DNA of 64,000 nucleotides from DATATJ01 sp963789075 (GTDB taxonomy: Bacteria; Acidobacteriota; Vicinamibacteria; Vicinamibacterales; CAVVIG01): assembly GCA_963789075.1 (NCBI GenBank), contig CAWBJQ010000014.1, positions 186,001-250,000 of the forward strand, read 5' to 3'. A program made the translations under genes and the position numbers. The notes under the pieces were generated by a model. That model searched no databases. It was not told the DNA's origin and saw only the letters and a list, made by a program, of their open reading frames with translations. Of this stretch, positions 17,390 through 26,447 are shown in pieces (the first letter of the stretch is position 1; the number at the start of each line of letters is the position of its first letter).

Positions 17390-18943
17390 ATGCTCAAGAA
17401 GGCCCTTCTCGGCGTGCTCGTCGCCGCGCTCGTCGGCGCTTTTGGCCTCTTCTTTTGGGGCCGGTCGGTCCTGGCGCAAGACAATGTTCGGGCGGCGATT
17501 GCCGCGCGGCTGACGCAGGCGCTCGGCCAGCCGGTGTCTATCGGTGGCATCGGCGCCAGCGTCTATCCGCGGGTCGCGGTCAACCTCGACAACGTGAGCA
17601 TCGGGCCGCAGGCGAACATCCGGGTCAGCGCGCTGCGCATCGGCACGGACTTTCGGGCCCTTCTCTCCAGACGCATCGAGCACGGAAGCATGCGGCTGAC
17701 CGGCGCCCGGATCCAACTGCCGCTGCCGCCGTTCGCCCTCGCGTCGCCGGCGGATGCGCCGGCGCCGGCGAGCGCACCACATGCCGCGCCGGTCGAGATC
17801 GTCTCCATCGACGAGATCGTCCTGAGTGGCGTCGAGATCGTCAGCGGCGGACGCACGCTCCGTGGCGACATCGAGGTCGTCCCACAAGGCAAAGGCCTGG
17901 TCGTGAAGAAGGTCTCGCTGAGCGCCGACAACGCGAGCATCAACATCACGGGGCAGATCGCGGACTTGTCAGGCCCAACCGGCGAGCTGACGGTCAAGGC
18001 CGGCGCGCTCGATTTCTCTCACCTGCTCGAGTTCGTATCGGACTTTTCGAAACACGCCGGGATCGAGGCACGCTCGAGCACGGCTGCGCCCTCGTCCACG
18101 GTAGCGTCCGCGTCGACCAAATCTTCCGCGATGAACATCGCCGTCACGGTGGAAGCAGAGCGTGCGACGTTGGGAACGCTCGCTCTCGAGAAGCTTTCAG
18201 GGCGGGCGCAACTCACATCAAGCGGGATGATGCTCCAGCCCATTTCCTTCGGCATATTTGGCGGCCGCTACGAAGGCTCCCTCGCGCTCACGCTCGGAGA
18301 CGTGCCTGATTTTCGCTTGAAGGCCAAGCTCTCGGGCATCGACGTGGACGCCGCCACGAAATTTGCCGGAAGCCCGAATACGCTCACAGGACGACTCTCG
18401 GGGGACATCGACGTCACAGGCCGCGGCCTGGACGCCAACAGTGTCGCGAAGAGCGCCCGCGGCACTTTGCGCGTGGATATCGTCAACGGCATCGTCAGAA
18501 ATCTCGGACTGATTCAAGCGGTTGTCGTCGCAACTTCGATGCGCGCCGGCGCCTCTTCTCAGAGCTCCGGCTCGAGGGACGAGCCATTCACGCGGCTCGG
18601 AGGAACGCTGACGATGGCGAACGGCGAAAGCACGACACGAGATCTGCAGTTCGAGTCGAAGGATCTGAGCGTGGGTCTGACCGGCCTCGTCCGGTTGGAC
18701 GGCAGCGTTGTCGATCTCAAGGGCCGCGCGCAGTTGTCCGACGCGCTCTCGCAACAGGCAGGGCGCGACCTGGTGCGCTACACGCAAGAGCAGGGTCGCG
18801 TGACCCTGCCGGCGACGATCGGGGGCTCGGCGCAGAACCTGCGAGTCCGCATCGATGCGGCAGACCTCGCGAAGCGAGCCCTGGCCAACCGAGCCAGCGA
18901 AGAAGTTACGAAAGGGCTCGGCAAGTTGTTCCGGCGACGATAG
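17390..18943 (+). CDS. AsmA-family membrane-anchored protein
   Basis: A 517-residue protein with one N-terminal transmembrane helix (KALLGVLVAALVGAFGLFFWG), followed by AIAARLTQALGQPVSIGGIGASVYPRVAVNLDNVSIG, the AsmA N-terminal signature. The C-terminal region has the usual AsmA repeats (LTLGDVPDFRLKAKLSGIDVDAATKF, LTGRLSGDIDVTGRG, FTRLGGTLTMANGESTTRDLQFES). AsmA-like proteins are beta-groove proteins between inner and outer membrane and are linked to lipid transfer and outer-membrane homeostasis. A proline/alanine linker lies near residues 120-135 and a serine/threonine-rich one near 230-250. It appears monocistronic. Confidence 0.9.
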   Translation: MLKKALLGVLVAALVGAFGLFFWGRSVLAQDNVRAAIAARLTQALGQPVSIGGIGASVYPRVAVNLDNVSIGPQANIRVSALRIGTDFRALLSRRIEHGSMRLTGARIQLPLPPFALASPADAPAPASAPHAAPVEIVSIDEIVLSGVEIVSGGRTLRGDIEVVPQGKGLVVKKVSLSADNASINITGQIADLSGPTGELTVKAGALDFSHLLEFVSDFSKHAGIEARSSTAAPSSTVASASTKSSAMNIAVTVEAERATLGTLALEKLSGRAQLTSSGMMLQPISFGIFGGRYEGSLALTLGDVPDFRLKAKLSGIDVDAATKFAGSPNTLTGRLSGDIDVTGRGLDANSVAKSARGTLRVDIVNGIVRNLGLIQAVVVATSMRAGASSQSSGSRDEPFTRLGGTLTMANGESTTRDLQFESKDLSVGLTGLVRLDGSVVDLKGRAQLSDALSQQAGRDLVRYTQEQGRVTLPATIGGSAQNLRVRIDAADLAKRALANRASEEVTKGLGKLFRRR

Positions 18944-19065
18944 TTGCCTCACGCAGCCATCAGGGTCCGCGGTCAGTTTGTCGTTCAATTTTCTTGACGC
19001 ATGCTGACGAGCCGGAATAAGGTGTCTTCGCTGCGTGCCCCCCACACGCCTTCCCGAGGAGCATC

Positions 19066-19995
19066 ATGATGCGTCTGCCGATCGCCGTTGCCGTAGCTGT
19101 CACTCTCTGCGTCGTGGCCGTAGGCACCAGCAGTCCCCAGGACAACCCGAATCGAGGCCAAGGCCAACTCCACGCCCCGGAACCTCCGATCGCTGGCATT
19201 CACTGGGCGCGCGGCCAGGCGCCCGCACATCGAGGCGGCGGCTCACCGAATCTTCTCTTTCACGGCGGTCCGGTGATGACAGGAGGCGCGTACGTCGAGC
19301 CGATTTATTGGGGCACGCGATGGAACGACGCCGCGTTCGTGGCCGACAAGCGCACCGGACTCAGTACGTTCTATTCGTCCATCGGCGGTTCGTCCTATGA
19401 GGCCACCGACACGGAGTACACCGATGGGAGCGGCGTACAAGTTGGCACCACGGTGACGCTCTTCGGCGACCACGTCGACTTGTCGACTGCCCCTCGCAGC
19501 GGAAGCCAGACGTCACCCATCCTCGCCGAAGTCTGCAGTAAGGCCACCAACCTGCGGTCGGATGGCTACTATCCCGTCTATGTGGACACGCCTCGCGGTC
19601 ACGCGGGCTTCTGCGCATGGCACAGCGTCGGCACGTGTCCCACTGGCGAGACCGTCCAGTTCGCCTTTTTCTTCAATCTCGACGGGGATTCCGGCTGCGA
19701 TCCGCAGGATACATCCGGCCAGCACTCGGAAGGTTTGGCGGCGCTGGCCAACGTCAGTGGACACGAGCTGTCCGAAGCTCTCACGGACCCGCACGTGAAC
19801 GCGTGGTATGACGCGAACGGCCAGGAGAACGCGGACAAATGCGCGTGGTCGTTCGGAACACCGCTGCTCACGTTCTCGAAAGGGTCGCAGTGGAAGATTC
19901 AGGGCAACTGGTCGAACGCGGCGTTCAACGCGGGCACCGGCTACCAGAACCTGAGCGGACAGAACGGCTGCATCGACGGGGGCAACTTCAAGTAA
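19066..19995 (+). CDS. secreted protein with HELSE motif, EXORDIUM/phosphate-induced-like
   Basis: A 309-residue protein with a signal peptide (MMRLPIAVAVAVTLCVVAVGTSSPQ) and GAGG-type ribosome site CGAGGAG before the ATG. The mature protein contains GGPVMTGGAYVEPIYWGTRW, ATDTEYTDGSGVQV and a C-terminal block NVSGHELSEALTDPHVNAWYDANGQENADKCAWSFG. The block HELSEALTDP followed by W-x-D and D-x-C resembles that of bacterial and fungal homologues of plant phosphate-induced/EXORDIUM proteins. The HExxE arrangement is suggestive of a metal site, but I cannot assign a catalytic activity. Several cysteines suggest disulfides. No operon partners. Confidence 0.6.
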   Translation: MMRLPIAVAVAVTLCVVAVGTSSPQDNPNRGQGQLHAPEPPIAGIHWARGQAPAHRGGGSPNLLFHGGPVMTGGAYVEPIYWGTRWNDAAFVADKRTGLSTFYSSIGGSSYEATDTEYTDGSGVQVGTTVTLFGDHVDLSTAPRSGSQTSPILAEVCSKATNLRSDGYYPVYVDTPRGHAGFCAWHSVGTCPTGETVQFAFFFNLDGDSGCDPQDTSGQHSEGLAALANVSGHELSEALTDPHVNAWYDANGQENADKCAWSFGTPLLTFSKGSQWKIQGNWSNAAFNAGTGYQNLSGQNGCIDGGNFK

Positions 19996-20166
19996 CTGGT
20001 CGCACTACTTGGTATCGTGAAAGACGATGCCGAGCGTCTGACGCCGACCGGAGCGCACGCGGCTGACCCCGTGTCGAAGTGTCGCGCGGGGAATGTCCCG
20101 GTGTGCTCCGAACCGGCCGCGCGGTACCACTTCGATGCGCGACTGCTGTCTCGGGCGCTGCTCCGG

Positions 20167-20643
20167 CTATCGCGACCGGCATTCACCCACGATCGGGCGC
20201 CAGCCTTCGACGTCGATCATGGCCTGGCTCACGCCTGAATTGGGCGACAGGCCGCCGCCCATGGGCGCCGAACCAGGCGAAATCCGCACGCCGCCGCCGA
20301 TTCCGACACCGCCCGGCTCGTACTGGCCCTTCTTCATCAGACCGGCGATTTCAATCATCGAACCTTCGTGGGCCTTGATCTCCGCGATCACTTTTTTGGG
20401 TCCGTTCATGCGCAGGTGCATCCCCTCGGGAATGTTGACGCTGCCGGGCTGATCTTCCGTACGGTGGCCAGCCGTGAAGATGTAACCCTTAGTGCATCCG
20501 GGAATGAACACGCGTACGGAGTCTTTCGGCACGGGCTTGTTTTCCTGCGCAGCCAGCGGCCCGCTCAACACGGCAACGACGATGGTGAGAACGGCAGTAG
20601 TCCTCAATAACAACTCCACTGTGATTGTGCGTCTCTTCCGCAT
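20167..20643 (-). CDS. exported conserved hypothetical protein
   Basis: A 158-residue protein with a signal peptide (LLRTTAVLTIVVAVLSGPLAAQ). The mature part reads VRVFIPGCTKGYIFTAG, IPEGMHLRMNGPKKVIAEIKAHEGSMIEIAGLMKKGQY, then a glycine/proline-rich stretch (VGIGGGVRISPGSAPMGGG) and the ending MIDVEGWRPIVGECRS. I recognise it as a family of small exported proteins typical of Acidobacteria but know no function. Two cysteines, one near each end of the mature part, could form a disulfide. Confidence 0.65.
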   Translation of the reverse strand: MRKRRTITVELLLRTTAVLTIVVAVLSGPLAAQENKPVPKDSVRVFIPGCTKGYIFTAGHRTEDQPGSVNIPEGMHLRMNGPKKVIAEIKAHEGSMIEIAGLMKKGQYEPGGVGIGGGVRISPGSAPMGGGLSPNSGVSQAMIDVEGWRPIVGECRSR

Positions 20644-20798
20644 ACCAAGAATATTAACTCGTCATCCGGATCAAGCAGTTGTCCCCAGTGCGGGCCCCTT
20701 CTCGAAGCCGTTCTTGCGCAAGTCGCCAACCGCCGAATGCGCAGATTCGCGCGGAATGCCGGCAACGGCCGATAATGTGGAGCTTCGAGGAGAACAGC

Positions 20799-21605
20799 AT
20801 GAACCTTCCAGATCCGTTTGCAGACCTCAAGACACGGCAGCGAGAGATGTGGGCCTCCTTCACGCCGGCCGCCATGTTCACCACGCCTGTCGCGGGTCAC
20901 CTCGTGACATTCGCGGGCGTCGCCTCCGGCGAAAACGTGCTCGACGTGGGAACCGGCACCGGGAACGTCGCCATCACAGCGGCACGGGCTGGCGCACGCG
21001 TGACCGGCGTGGACCTCACGCCCGCGTTGCTCGATCAGGCGCGCGAGAATGCACGCATCGCGCAGATGCCACACATCGTGTGGACCGAAGGTGACGTGGA
21101 GAACCTGCCCTATCCGGACGCGTCGTTCGACGTGGTGGTGAGCCAGTTCGGTCACATGTTCGCGCCCCGGCCGGAGGTGGCGGTGACGGAGATGCGCCGC
21201 GTGCTCAAGTCCGGCGGGCGCGTGGCGTTTGCCACTTGGCCGCCGGAGCACTTCATCGGCCGGCTGTTTGCGTACGTCAACCGCCATTCGCCGCCCGCCC
21301 CTGCCGGAGTGGCACCGCCGCCGCAGTGGGGGAATCCCGCCATCATTGCCGAGCGGCTGGCCGCGAGCTTCGACAGTCCGTTTTTCGCGCGCGGCGTGAT
21401 GAGCGTCCCGGCGCTGAGCGTCGAGCACTTTCGGCTGTTCATGGAAAAGTCGGTCGGCCCGATCCAGAAACTGATGGAAGGCCTGGCCGGCGACCCGCAG
21501 AAGCTGTCGACGATCCGAGCCGGATTCGACGCATTGATGCGCCCCTACTACGCCGACAATGTTGTGCGGCAGGACTACATCCTGACGCGCGCCGCGGCTC
21601 GCTGA
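20799..21605 (+). CDS. SAM-dependent class I methyltransferase (UbiE-like)
   Basis: A 268-residue protein starting at the ATG at 20799 (MNLPDPFADLKTRQREMW) with GAGGAG upstream. The Rossmann-type SAM site is typical: VLDVGTGTGNVAITAARAGARVTGVDLTPALLDQAREN (motif I and acidic end of beta2), EGDVENLPYPDASFDVVVSQFGHMF (motif II) and MRRVLKSGGRVAFATWPP. This is the Methyltransf_11/UbiE-type fold. The natural substrate is not evident. Upstream extension of the same frame to 20679 has no family similarity. Spaced alone between two exported small proteins read in the opposite direction. Confidence 0.88.
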   Translation: MNLPDPFADLKTRQREMWASFTPAAMFTTPVAGHLVTFAGVASGENVLDVGTGTGNVAITAARAGARVTGVDLTPALLDQARENARIAQMPHIVWTEGDVENLPYPDASFDVVVSQFGHMFAPRPEVAVTEMRRVLKSGGRVAFATWPPEHFIGRLFAYVNRHSPPAPAGVAPPPQWGNPAIIAERLAASFDSPFFARGVMSVPALSVEHFRLFMEKSVGPIQKLMEGLAGDPQKLSTIRAGFDALMRPYYADNVVRQDYILTRAAAR

Positions 21606-21688
21606 CGGCCGTGATGGGAAATGAAAAGGGCGGGCGCGCGGTCATTGGCGACCGCACGGCCCGCCCCGATACCAACTACGCATCGTCG

Positions 21689-21985
21689 CTAGCGCCGCTC
21701 GTGCTCGAGCCGCTCCTCGCGCTCGTGCCGCCAGCGCCAGTACGCACGGCGTTGCGCAATCCTCTGATGACGATACGCCAAATATGATCGGTGACGCTCG
21801 GCAAGATAGGCTCTGTAGCTACGCTCCTCATCCCCATCCCAACGATGATAGTCGTGCCGAAACGGATCGTAGACTCGCACCGAAATCGTGGCGCTCGCGC
21901 CCTCCGCGGCTGTCGCACTCGTCGTCGCCACCAGCGGCGCCGCCAGCGCAGCCGTCACCACCAAGGCGGAGAACATCTTTCGCAT
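21689..21985 (-). CDS. small exported protein rich in His/Tyr/Arg
   Basis: A 98-residue protein from the ATG at 21985 (GGAGGTGA is 5-6 bases upstream). It has a signal peptide (MRKMFSALVVTAALAAPLVATTSATA) and then a short, very aromatic and basic mature part: ISVRVYDPFRHDYHRWDGDEE, YRAYLAERHRSYLAYRHQ and a tail of arginines and glutamates. Similar short exported proteins of Acidobacteria are known only as hypotheticals. The Y-R-x-Y repeats suggest an extended or coiled helix. Function unknown. Confidence 0.65.
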   Translation of the reverse strand: MRKMFSALVVTAALAAPLVATTSATAAEGASATISVRVYDPFRHDYHRWDGDEERSYRAYLAERHRSYLAYRHQRIAQRRAYWRWRHEREERLEHERR

Positions 21986-22138
21986 CAGCTCACCTCCCTG
22001 CTCATTAGTATTCGCAAGGGGAAGGCCATTCCGGTTTTGCTGGGGAAAATCCACAATGCGCCACCCGAGGTGGTACATTCAAGTGAACAGTTGAGCCCTT
22101 CGTGGAACAACAGCACCTCATCCGATACTTCAAAATCT

Positions 22139-23356
22139 ATGAGCGAAGGTTATAGCGAACGAGTCGAAGCAGAAGGCCATCTGATCGATTCGCAGCTCTT
22201 GAATGTCATCTTCGACACGGTCATCAAGAACGGGGCGTCGTTCGAGGTGCTCCATTTCGAGATTGGCCGAACCAACGACGAGTCGTCCAAACTGGCGATG
22301 CTCGTCACGGCGCCAAAGGAGCGCGAGCTGCACGCCGTCTTGGAGGAGCTGATCGCCCTCGGGTGCCGCCTCGCACGCGAGCAGGATGTGCGGCTCCGCG
22401 CCGCGGATCTCAACGGCTGCGTGCCTGACGACTTTTACTCGACGACGAATCACCGGACGCTCGTACGGCAGGGAGGCCGTTGGATCGACGTGCTCGACCA
22501 GCGGATGGATGCCGTCATCGTGCTCGAGGGCGACCGCCCGGTGTGTCGCAAGCTGCGCGACGTCCGCGCAGGAGACGCGATTGTCTGCGGCGTGGAAGGC
22601 ATTCGGGTCGTCCCGGAGTTCCGCGACCGCGATCGGCTCGGCTTCGCGTTCATGACGAACGAGATCTCGTCGGAACGCCGAGTCGAAGTCAGTGTCGCCC
22701 GCCTCGCGGCGATGATGCGCGAGGTGAAAGCGAGCGGCGGCCGTCTGGCGGTCGTTGCCGGACCGGTGGCGATTCACACCGGCGGCGGCGCCTACTTTTG
22801 CGATCTCATCCGCTCCGGATATGTGGATGTGCTGCTCGCCGGCAACGCGCTTGCCGTGCACGACGTCGAGCAGGCGCTGTTTGGCACGTCGCTCGGCGTG
22901 GAGTTGGAGACCGGGAAGCCGATCGAGGGTGGGCATCGACATCACATGCGGGCGATCAACGCCGTCAGCCGCTGCGGCGGGCTGCGCCAGGCGGTCGAGC
23001 GGGGAGTGCTCGCGTCCGGCGTGATGTACGAGTGCATCACGCACGGCGTCCCATACGTCCTGGCCGGCAGTATTCGTGACGATGGTCCGCTGCCAGACAC
23101 CGTGATGGATCTGGTCGAGGCCCAAAATCAATATGCGGCGGCGCTGCGGGGAGTGAGCGTGGTGCTGGTGCTGTCAACCATGCTGCACGGGATCGGTGTC
23201 GGGAACATGCTGCCATCCTGGGTCCGTACCGTCTGCGTCGATATCAACCCGGCGGTCGTCACCAAACTGGCCGACCGCGGATCAGGGCAGGCTATCGGGA
23301 TCGTGACAGACGTCGGACTCTTTCTGCGCCAGCTCTCGCAGGAGCTTGCGCGGTAG
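22139..23356 (+). CDS. TIGR00300 family protein, ornithine cyclodeaminase type (AgrE/ArgZ C-terminal-like)
   Basis: A 405-residue protein (ATG at 22139) matching the TIGR00300, so-called LOR/SDH bifunctional conserved region family. The N-terminal domain contains VEAEGHLIDSQLLNVIFDTVIKNGASFEV and CVPDDFYSTTNHRT; the C-terminal domain contains VAGPVAIHTGGGAYFCDLIR, LLAGNALAVHDVEQALFGTSLG, GGHRHHMRAIN, GVPYVLAGSIRDDGPLPD and DINPAVVTKLADRGS, a nucleotide-binding fold. Archaeal and cyanobacterial relatives act as NAD-dependent ornithine cyclodeaminases (ornithine to proline and ammonia); the cyanobacterial one is fused to an arginine dihydrolase. No such partner is adjacent here. Activity is inferred from the family. 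Confidence 0.82.
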   Translation: MSEGYSERVEAEGHLIDSQLLNVIFDTVIKNGASFEVLHFEIGRTNDESSKLAMLVTAPKERELHAVLEELIALGCRLAREQDVRLRAADLNGCVPDDFYSTTNHRTLVRQGGRWIDVLDQRMDAVIVLEGDRPVCRKLRDVRAGDAIVCGVEGIRVVPEFRDRDRLGFAFMTNEISSERRVEVSVARLAAMMREVKASGGRLAVVAGPVAIHTGGGAYFCDLIRSGYVDVLLAGNALAVHDVEQALFGTSLGVELETGKPIEGGHRHHMRAINAVSRCGGLRQAVERGVLASGVMYECITHGVPYVLAGSIRDDGPLPDTVMDLVEAQNQYAAALRGVSVVLVLSTMLHGIGVGNMLPSWVRTVCVDINPAVVTKLADRGSGQAIGIVTDVGLFLRQLSQELAR

Positions 23357-23452
23357 ATCTTGACCCTGGATCTGGCCCCAACATTGCGAGGTTTTTCCGC
23401 GCGCACCGAACTCGAGGGGCGCGTCGCTAACCTATGCATAGGAGCCCCTGCC

Positions 23453-24041
23453 ATGGCCCAATCCGGTACGCTGCATGACGCCTTTCTGGACGAATTACGC
23501 GACGCCTACGATGCGGAAAAACAACTGACGAAAGCCTTGCCGAAGATGGCGAAGGCCGCGACGTCGCCCGTGCTGCGCGATGCGTTCCAGACACACCTGG
23601 AGGAGACGCGCGGTCACATGGAGCGCCTCGAGCAGGTGCTCGAAGGCCTCGGCGAGAAGGTCCGCGGCAAACACTGCGATGGCATCGAGGGCATCATCGA
23701 AGAAGGCCAGTCGGTGATGGGTGAAGCACTTCGATGACACCACCATGGATGCGTGTCTGATTGCGTCCGGTCAGCGCGCAGAGCACTACGAAATCGCGGT
23801 CTACGGCGCGCTCAGCGCGTGGGCGCGCGCGATGGGACACACCGATCAGGCCGAGCTGCTGCACGAAACGTTGGAGGAAGAAAAGGCGGCCGACGAGAAA
23901 CTCACCTCGCTTGCGGAAGCAGGCATCAATCAGGGTGCGGCCGACGCCGCACATCCGTACAAGGACATGGAAGAGGACGCCAAGAAAGCTCAGCGCGGGG
24001 GGCGGTCGAAGTCGCGGGCGGCCGTTCACGCCAGGCACTAG
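23453..24041 (+). CDS. YciF/YciE-type ferritin-like protein (DUF892), one frame change
   Basis: Start ATG at 23453 with AGGAG upstream. The first frame gives LHDAFLDELRDAYDAEKQLTKALPKMAKAA and LEETRGHMERLEQVLEGLGEKVRGKHCDGIEGIIEEGQSVMGE; about 23717 the frame changes by one base and continues HFDDTTMDACLIASGQRAEHYEIAVYGALSAWARAMGH, LLHETLEEEKAADEKLTSLA, stop at 24041. Together this is a complete four-helix DUF892 protein of about 195 residues, a ferritin-like family of di-iron proteins induced by osmotic or bile stress. The conserved glutamates and ExxH pairs (EETRGHMERLE, AEHYE, EEEKAADE) are present. The basic C-terminal tail is not conserved. Confidence 0.85.
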
Positions 24042-24052
24042 CACCAGCCGTG

Positions 24053-24073
24053 TCGGCCGGACGATCCGGCCGA
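24053..24073 (+). terminator. strong GC hairpin after the ferritin-like gene
   Basis: TCGGCCGGA and TCCGGCCGA form a perfect 9-bp stem around CGA, 11 bp after the stop codon at 24041. The position suits transcription termination, but no T-run follows. Confidence 0.5.
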
Positions 24074-24120
24074 GGATGGTCCGGCCTCGTCTAGTGAAAC
24101 GCATGAGTTCACAGCTGTAG

Positions 24121-24141
24121 GGCGGGTCCTTTGGGCCCGCC
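24121..24141. repeat. dispersed palindrome GGCGGGTCC-TTT-GGGCCCGCC
   Basis: A 9-bp stem (one G-T pair) with a 3-base loop. A second copy of the same type, also preceded by AGG, lies at 48786-48807 between two cassette genes. Confidence 0.6.
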
Positions 24142-24392
24142 AAGCGGAGATTCCCGGTCCGCCGGACAGGCTACCACTTCGGATTCCGCACCCAATCGGC
24201 GTGCGCTCCTCCCAGCCAAGACATCAATCTTCCAAGTGACATACCGAAAAGACTGCTTGGCACGGTGGAAGTGTTGAGACAGGATGATGTGCCATTGGAA
24301 GTCGACTGGACAACACGAAGGCGTGCTGGTGCGGCACGCCTCCGTTGCGCGCACGGTAATATGCCTCCGCCGCACGATGTAAGGAGCCGACG

Positions 24393-24824
24393 ATGTTGAA
24401 GGGATTCAAAGCGTTTCTGCTGCGCGGCAATGTGGTAGATCTGGCGGTCGCCGTCGTCATCGGCGGCGCCTTCAGCGCGGTCGTGGCGGCGCTGGTGAAA
24501 GATCTGTTGACGCCGCTCATTGCCGCCATGGTCGGCAAACCCGATTTTTCGGCCATCCAGTTCACGGTCAACGGCAGCAAATTCCTCATCGGCGACTTCA
24601 TCAACGCGATCGTCGCCTTTGTGCTCGTGGCTGCGGCGATCTACTTCTTCGTCGTGACGCCGATGAACATGGTGATGGCCAGGCGGCGACGGGGGGAAGC
24701 GCCTCCGGATCCGACCGTGAAGAAGTGCCCGGAATGCCTCAGCGAGGTGCCGATCGCGGCGCACCGGTGTGCGTTTTGTACCCAGCCGCTCGACACCGCT
24801 GGCGCGGCGCGATCCGCGAGATAG
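24393..24824 (+). CDS. mscL: large-conductance mechanosensitive channel MscL with C-terminal zinc ribbon
   Basis: A 143-residue protein with AAGGAG before the ATG. MLKGFKAFLLRGNVVDLAVAVVIGGAFSAVVAALVKDLLTPL is the conserved N-terminal helix and pore helix TM1; FLIGDFINAIVAFVLVAAAIYFFVVTPM is TM2. It forms a pentameric inner-membrane channel that releases solutes on hypo-osmotic shock. After the charged RRRR stretch, the tail carries CPECLSEVP and CAFCTQPL, a CxxC...CxxC zinc-ribbon-like extension found in MscL of several soil bacteria. Its neighbourhood includes the YciF-type protein, another osmotic-stress family. Confidence 0.96.
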   Translation: MLKGFKAFLLRGNVVDLAVAVVIGGAFSAVVAALVKDLLTPLIAAMVGKPDFSAIQFTVNGSKFLIGDFINAIVAFVLVAAAIYFFVVTPMNMVMARRRRGEAPPDPTVKKCPECLSEVPIAAHRCAFCTQPLDTAGAARSAR

Positions 24825-24893
24825 CAGTGATTCCACCGTTCGACCGTCGCGGGTTCGAACAGCATGAGATGATGATCATTCGGAGGTCCGATC

Positions 24894-25773
24894 ATGAGAG
24901 GCACGAAGTTCGCTGCGGCCGTCCTGCTCGCGCTGCTTGTGGGGATCGCCCATGCGGCGTCGGCGCAGCCCGCTGTCACCGACGCTGAGATTCAGCGCCT
25001 GCAGGACGGCCTCAACGCGGCGTCGCACGATATCTCACAGCTCCGGGGACGGGACGCGGCGCAGAGCGTCCCACCTTCAGCGAGAGCTGGACGATGTGCG
25101 GGACGAAGTGGGCTACATGAAAGTGAAGCTGCGGAAGAACGAGCCGGTCGCCCGCGAGGAGTACTGGACGCTGCGCGATCGGATCGAGAACATTCAGTCG
25201 CGCGCGCGCGGCGAAGGACCAGTGGCCGCGCCCGATCGCGGCGAGCGGCCGGCGCCTCCCGTACGCCGCTCGAACGGTCGCGAAATTCCTGTCGGTACCG
25301 AATTCGACGTCCGCTTGCAGAATTCCCTGAGCTCGGGGACCGCACAGGTCGAGGATCGCTTCGAAGCGACGACGATGGTGGACCTGCTGGAAAACGACCG
25401 CGTGCTCGTCCCGGCCGGATCGGTGCTGCGCGGCGTCGTGAGCTCGGTGAACAAGGCCGGGCGCATCAACCGCAAAGGCAGCATGACCGTCGTCTTCGAT
25501 CGCATCACGATTCGCGGCCGCTCCTATCCGACGCGAGCGACGGTGGAGCAGGCGTTGGAGAGCGAGGGGATCCGCGGCGAGGCGGGGAAGATCGGCGCGG
25601 GGGCCGGCGTCGGCGCCGTGCTTGGAGCGATCCTGGGTGGGGCGAAGGGCGCGCTCGCCGGGATTCTGATCGGCGGCGGCGGCGTGACCGCGGCGACCGA
25701 CGGGAAGGACGTCGAGCTGCCGGCCGGCACGATCCTTCGGGTGCGGTTGGACTCGCCGCTCACGCCGGATTGA
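24894..25773 (+). CDS. exported coiled-coil and glycine-zipper protein, one frame change
   Basis: Start ATG at 24894 after GGAGGT. The first frame encodes a signal peptide (MRGTKFAAAVLLALLVGIAHAASAQ) and AEIQRLQDGLNAASHDISQLRGRDAAQ; near 25065-25075 one extra base moves translation to the next frame, HLQRELDDVRDEVGYMKVKLRKNEPVAREEYWTLRDRI, a coiled coil. The next domain, GREIPVGTEFDVRLQNSLSSGTAQVEDRFEATTMVDLLEN, resembles the VirB10/TrbI-type beta barrel; then comes GAGAGVGAVLGAILGGAKGALAG, a glycine zipper, and a repeat of the barrel strand at the end (LPAGTILRVRLDSPL). Probably periplasmic or envelope-associated. Function unknown. Confidence 0.75.
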
Positions 25774-25824
25774 ATCGACCGTTCGCGTGGGCCGCGTAGA
25801 GCTTCACGCAGCCGCTTTTTGAAT

Positions 25825-26361
25825 CTAATGCAGTACCGTGATCACGCTCGCGGGGTGGATCTCCATCCATCCGTGATTCGTGTCCAGCACGTAGCTGCCG
25901 GTGACCTGCACGTGCGCGCCGACCGGGGGGATCAGCACGGACCCTTTGAAGCTACCGCAGGCGATCGGCGCAGCGGGAATATCGGAGTGGAAGGCCGCCT
26001 GGCAGACGGCCTCGACGTTCAGGTTGCCGCCGAGATCGGTCATGTTGCCCTTGTTCAGGAGATTCGTGAACGGCGCATCGAGCGTCAGCGGCATGTCGAT
26101 GTCGCCGTCGTCGCTCGCGTGCTCGCCTGCAATGACGCCTGTGACGGTTTGACACGAGCTGGACACCTTCAGTCTGGTGGGATCGTACACGTGAGTCCAA
26201 AGGGTGGGATCACATTGGGGCGTGAGCGGCGTCGGAGCTGGACTGGGCGAGGATGCTGGCGTCGCCGCGGCGGGCATCGATGTGTTGGAACCACATCCCG
26301 ATGCCGCCGCGCCGACCAACGCCAGGACGCAAAATGCTCTCGCTCCGGTCATGGCGACCAT
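25825..26361 (-). CDS. putative lipoprotein of unknown function
   Basis: About 178 residues from the ATG at 26361 (another ATG is at 26352). The N-terminus has a lipobox-like end (CVLALVGAAASGCGSN), so the protein is probably lipid-anchored. A linker of alanine, serine and proline follows. The folded part (PTLWTHVYDPTRLKVSSSCQTVTGVI, DGDIDMPLTLD, VEAVCQAAFHSDIPAAPIACGS, GAHVQVTGSYVLDTNHGWMEIHPAS) is a recognisable family of exported proteins whose beta-rich pattern and HGWMEIHP ending recall an OB-like fold; no activity is known. It is downstream of the nuclease-like gene on the same strand, 86 bp away. Confidence 0.6.
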   Translation of the reverse strand: MVAMTGARAFCVLALVGAAASGCGSNTSMPAAATPASSPSPAPTPLTPQCDPTLWTHVYDPTRLKVSSSCQTVTGVIAGEHASDDGDIDMPLTLDAPFTNLLNKGNMTDLGGNLNVEAVCQAAFHSDIPAAPIACGSFKGSVLIPPVGAHVQVTGSYVLDTNHGWMEIHPASVITVLH

Positions 26362-26447
26362 AATCGTGAGCAAGTTTTGCGCCTGGCGGTCCGGCCGCTC
26401 CATTTTTGCCGCGTCTACGGTCGGGACTCCGCGGTCGAGGTCGACAG

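Larger units (their letters stand above)
24042..24392. other. 351-bp intergenic region without a convincing gene
   Basis: The stretch between the ferritin-like gene and mscL holds a strong hairpin at 24053-24073 and a dispersed palindromic repeat at 24121-24141. No open frame here has a plausible start, length and composition. AAGGAG of the mscL ribosome site lies at its right end. Confidence 0.6.

Noticed and set aside
23700..23745. Third possible selenocysteine codon (TGA at 23735-23737) in the ferritin-like gene
   Set aside because: The conserved protein continues in a different frame (HFDDTTMDACLIA), so this is a frame change and not an in-frame TGA at a cysteine position.
24109..24375. 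Minus-strand 88-codon open frame between the ferritin-like gene and mscL
   Set aside because: It overlaps the dispersed palindrome, has mixed composition without helices or motifs, and has no ribosome site.
24842..24862. GGTTCGAAC resembling a tRNA T-loop
   Set aside because: No acceptor stem, D-loop or anticodon arm can be formed around it.
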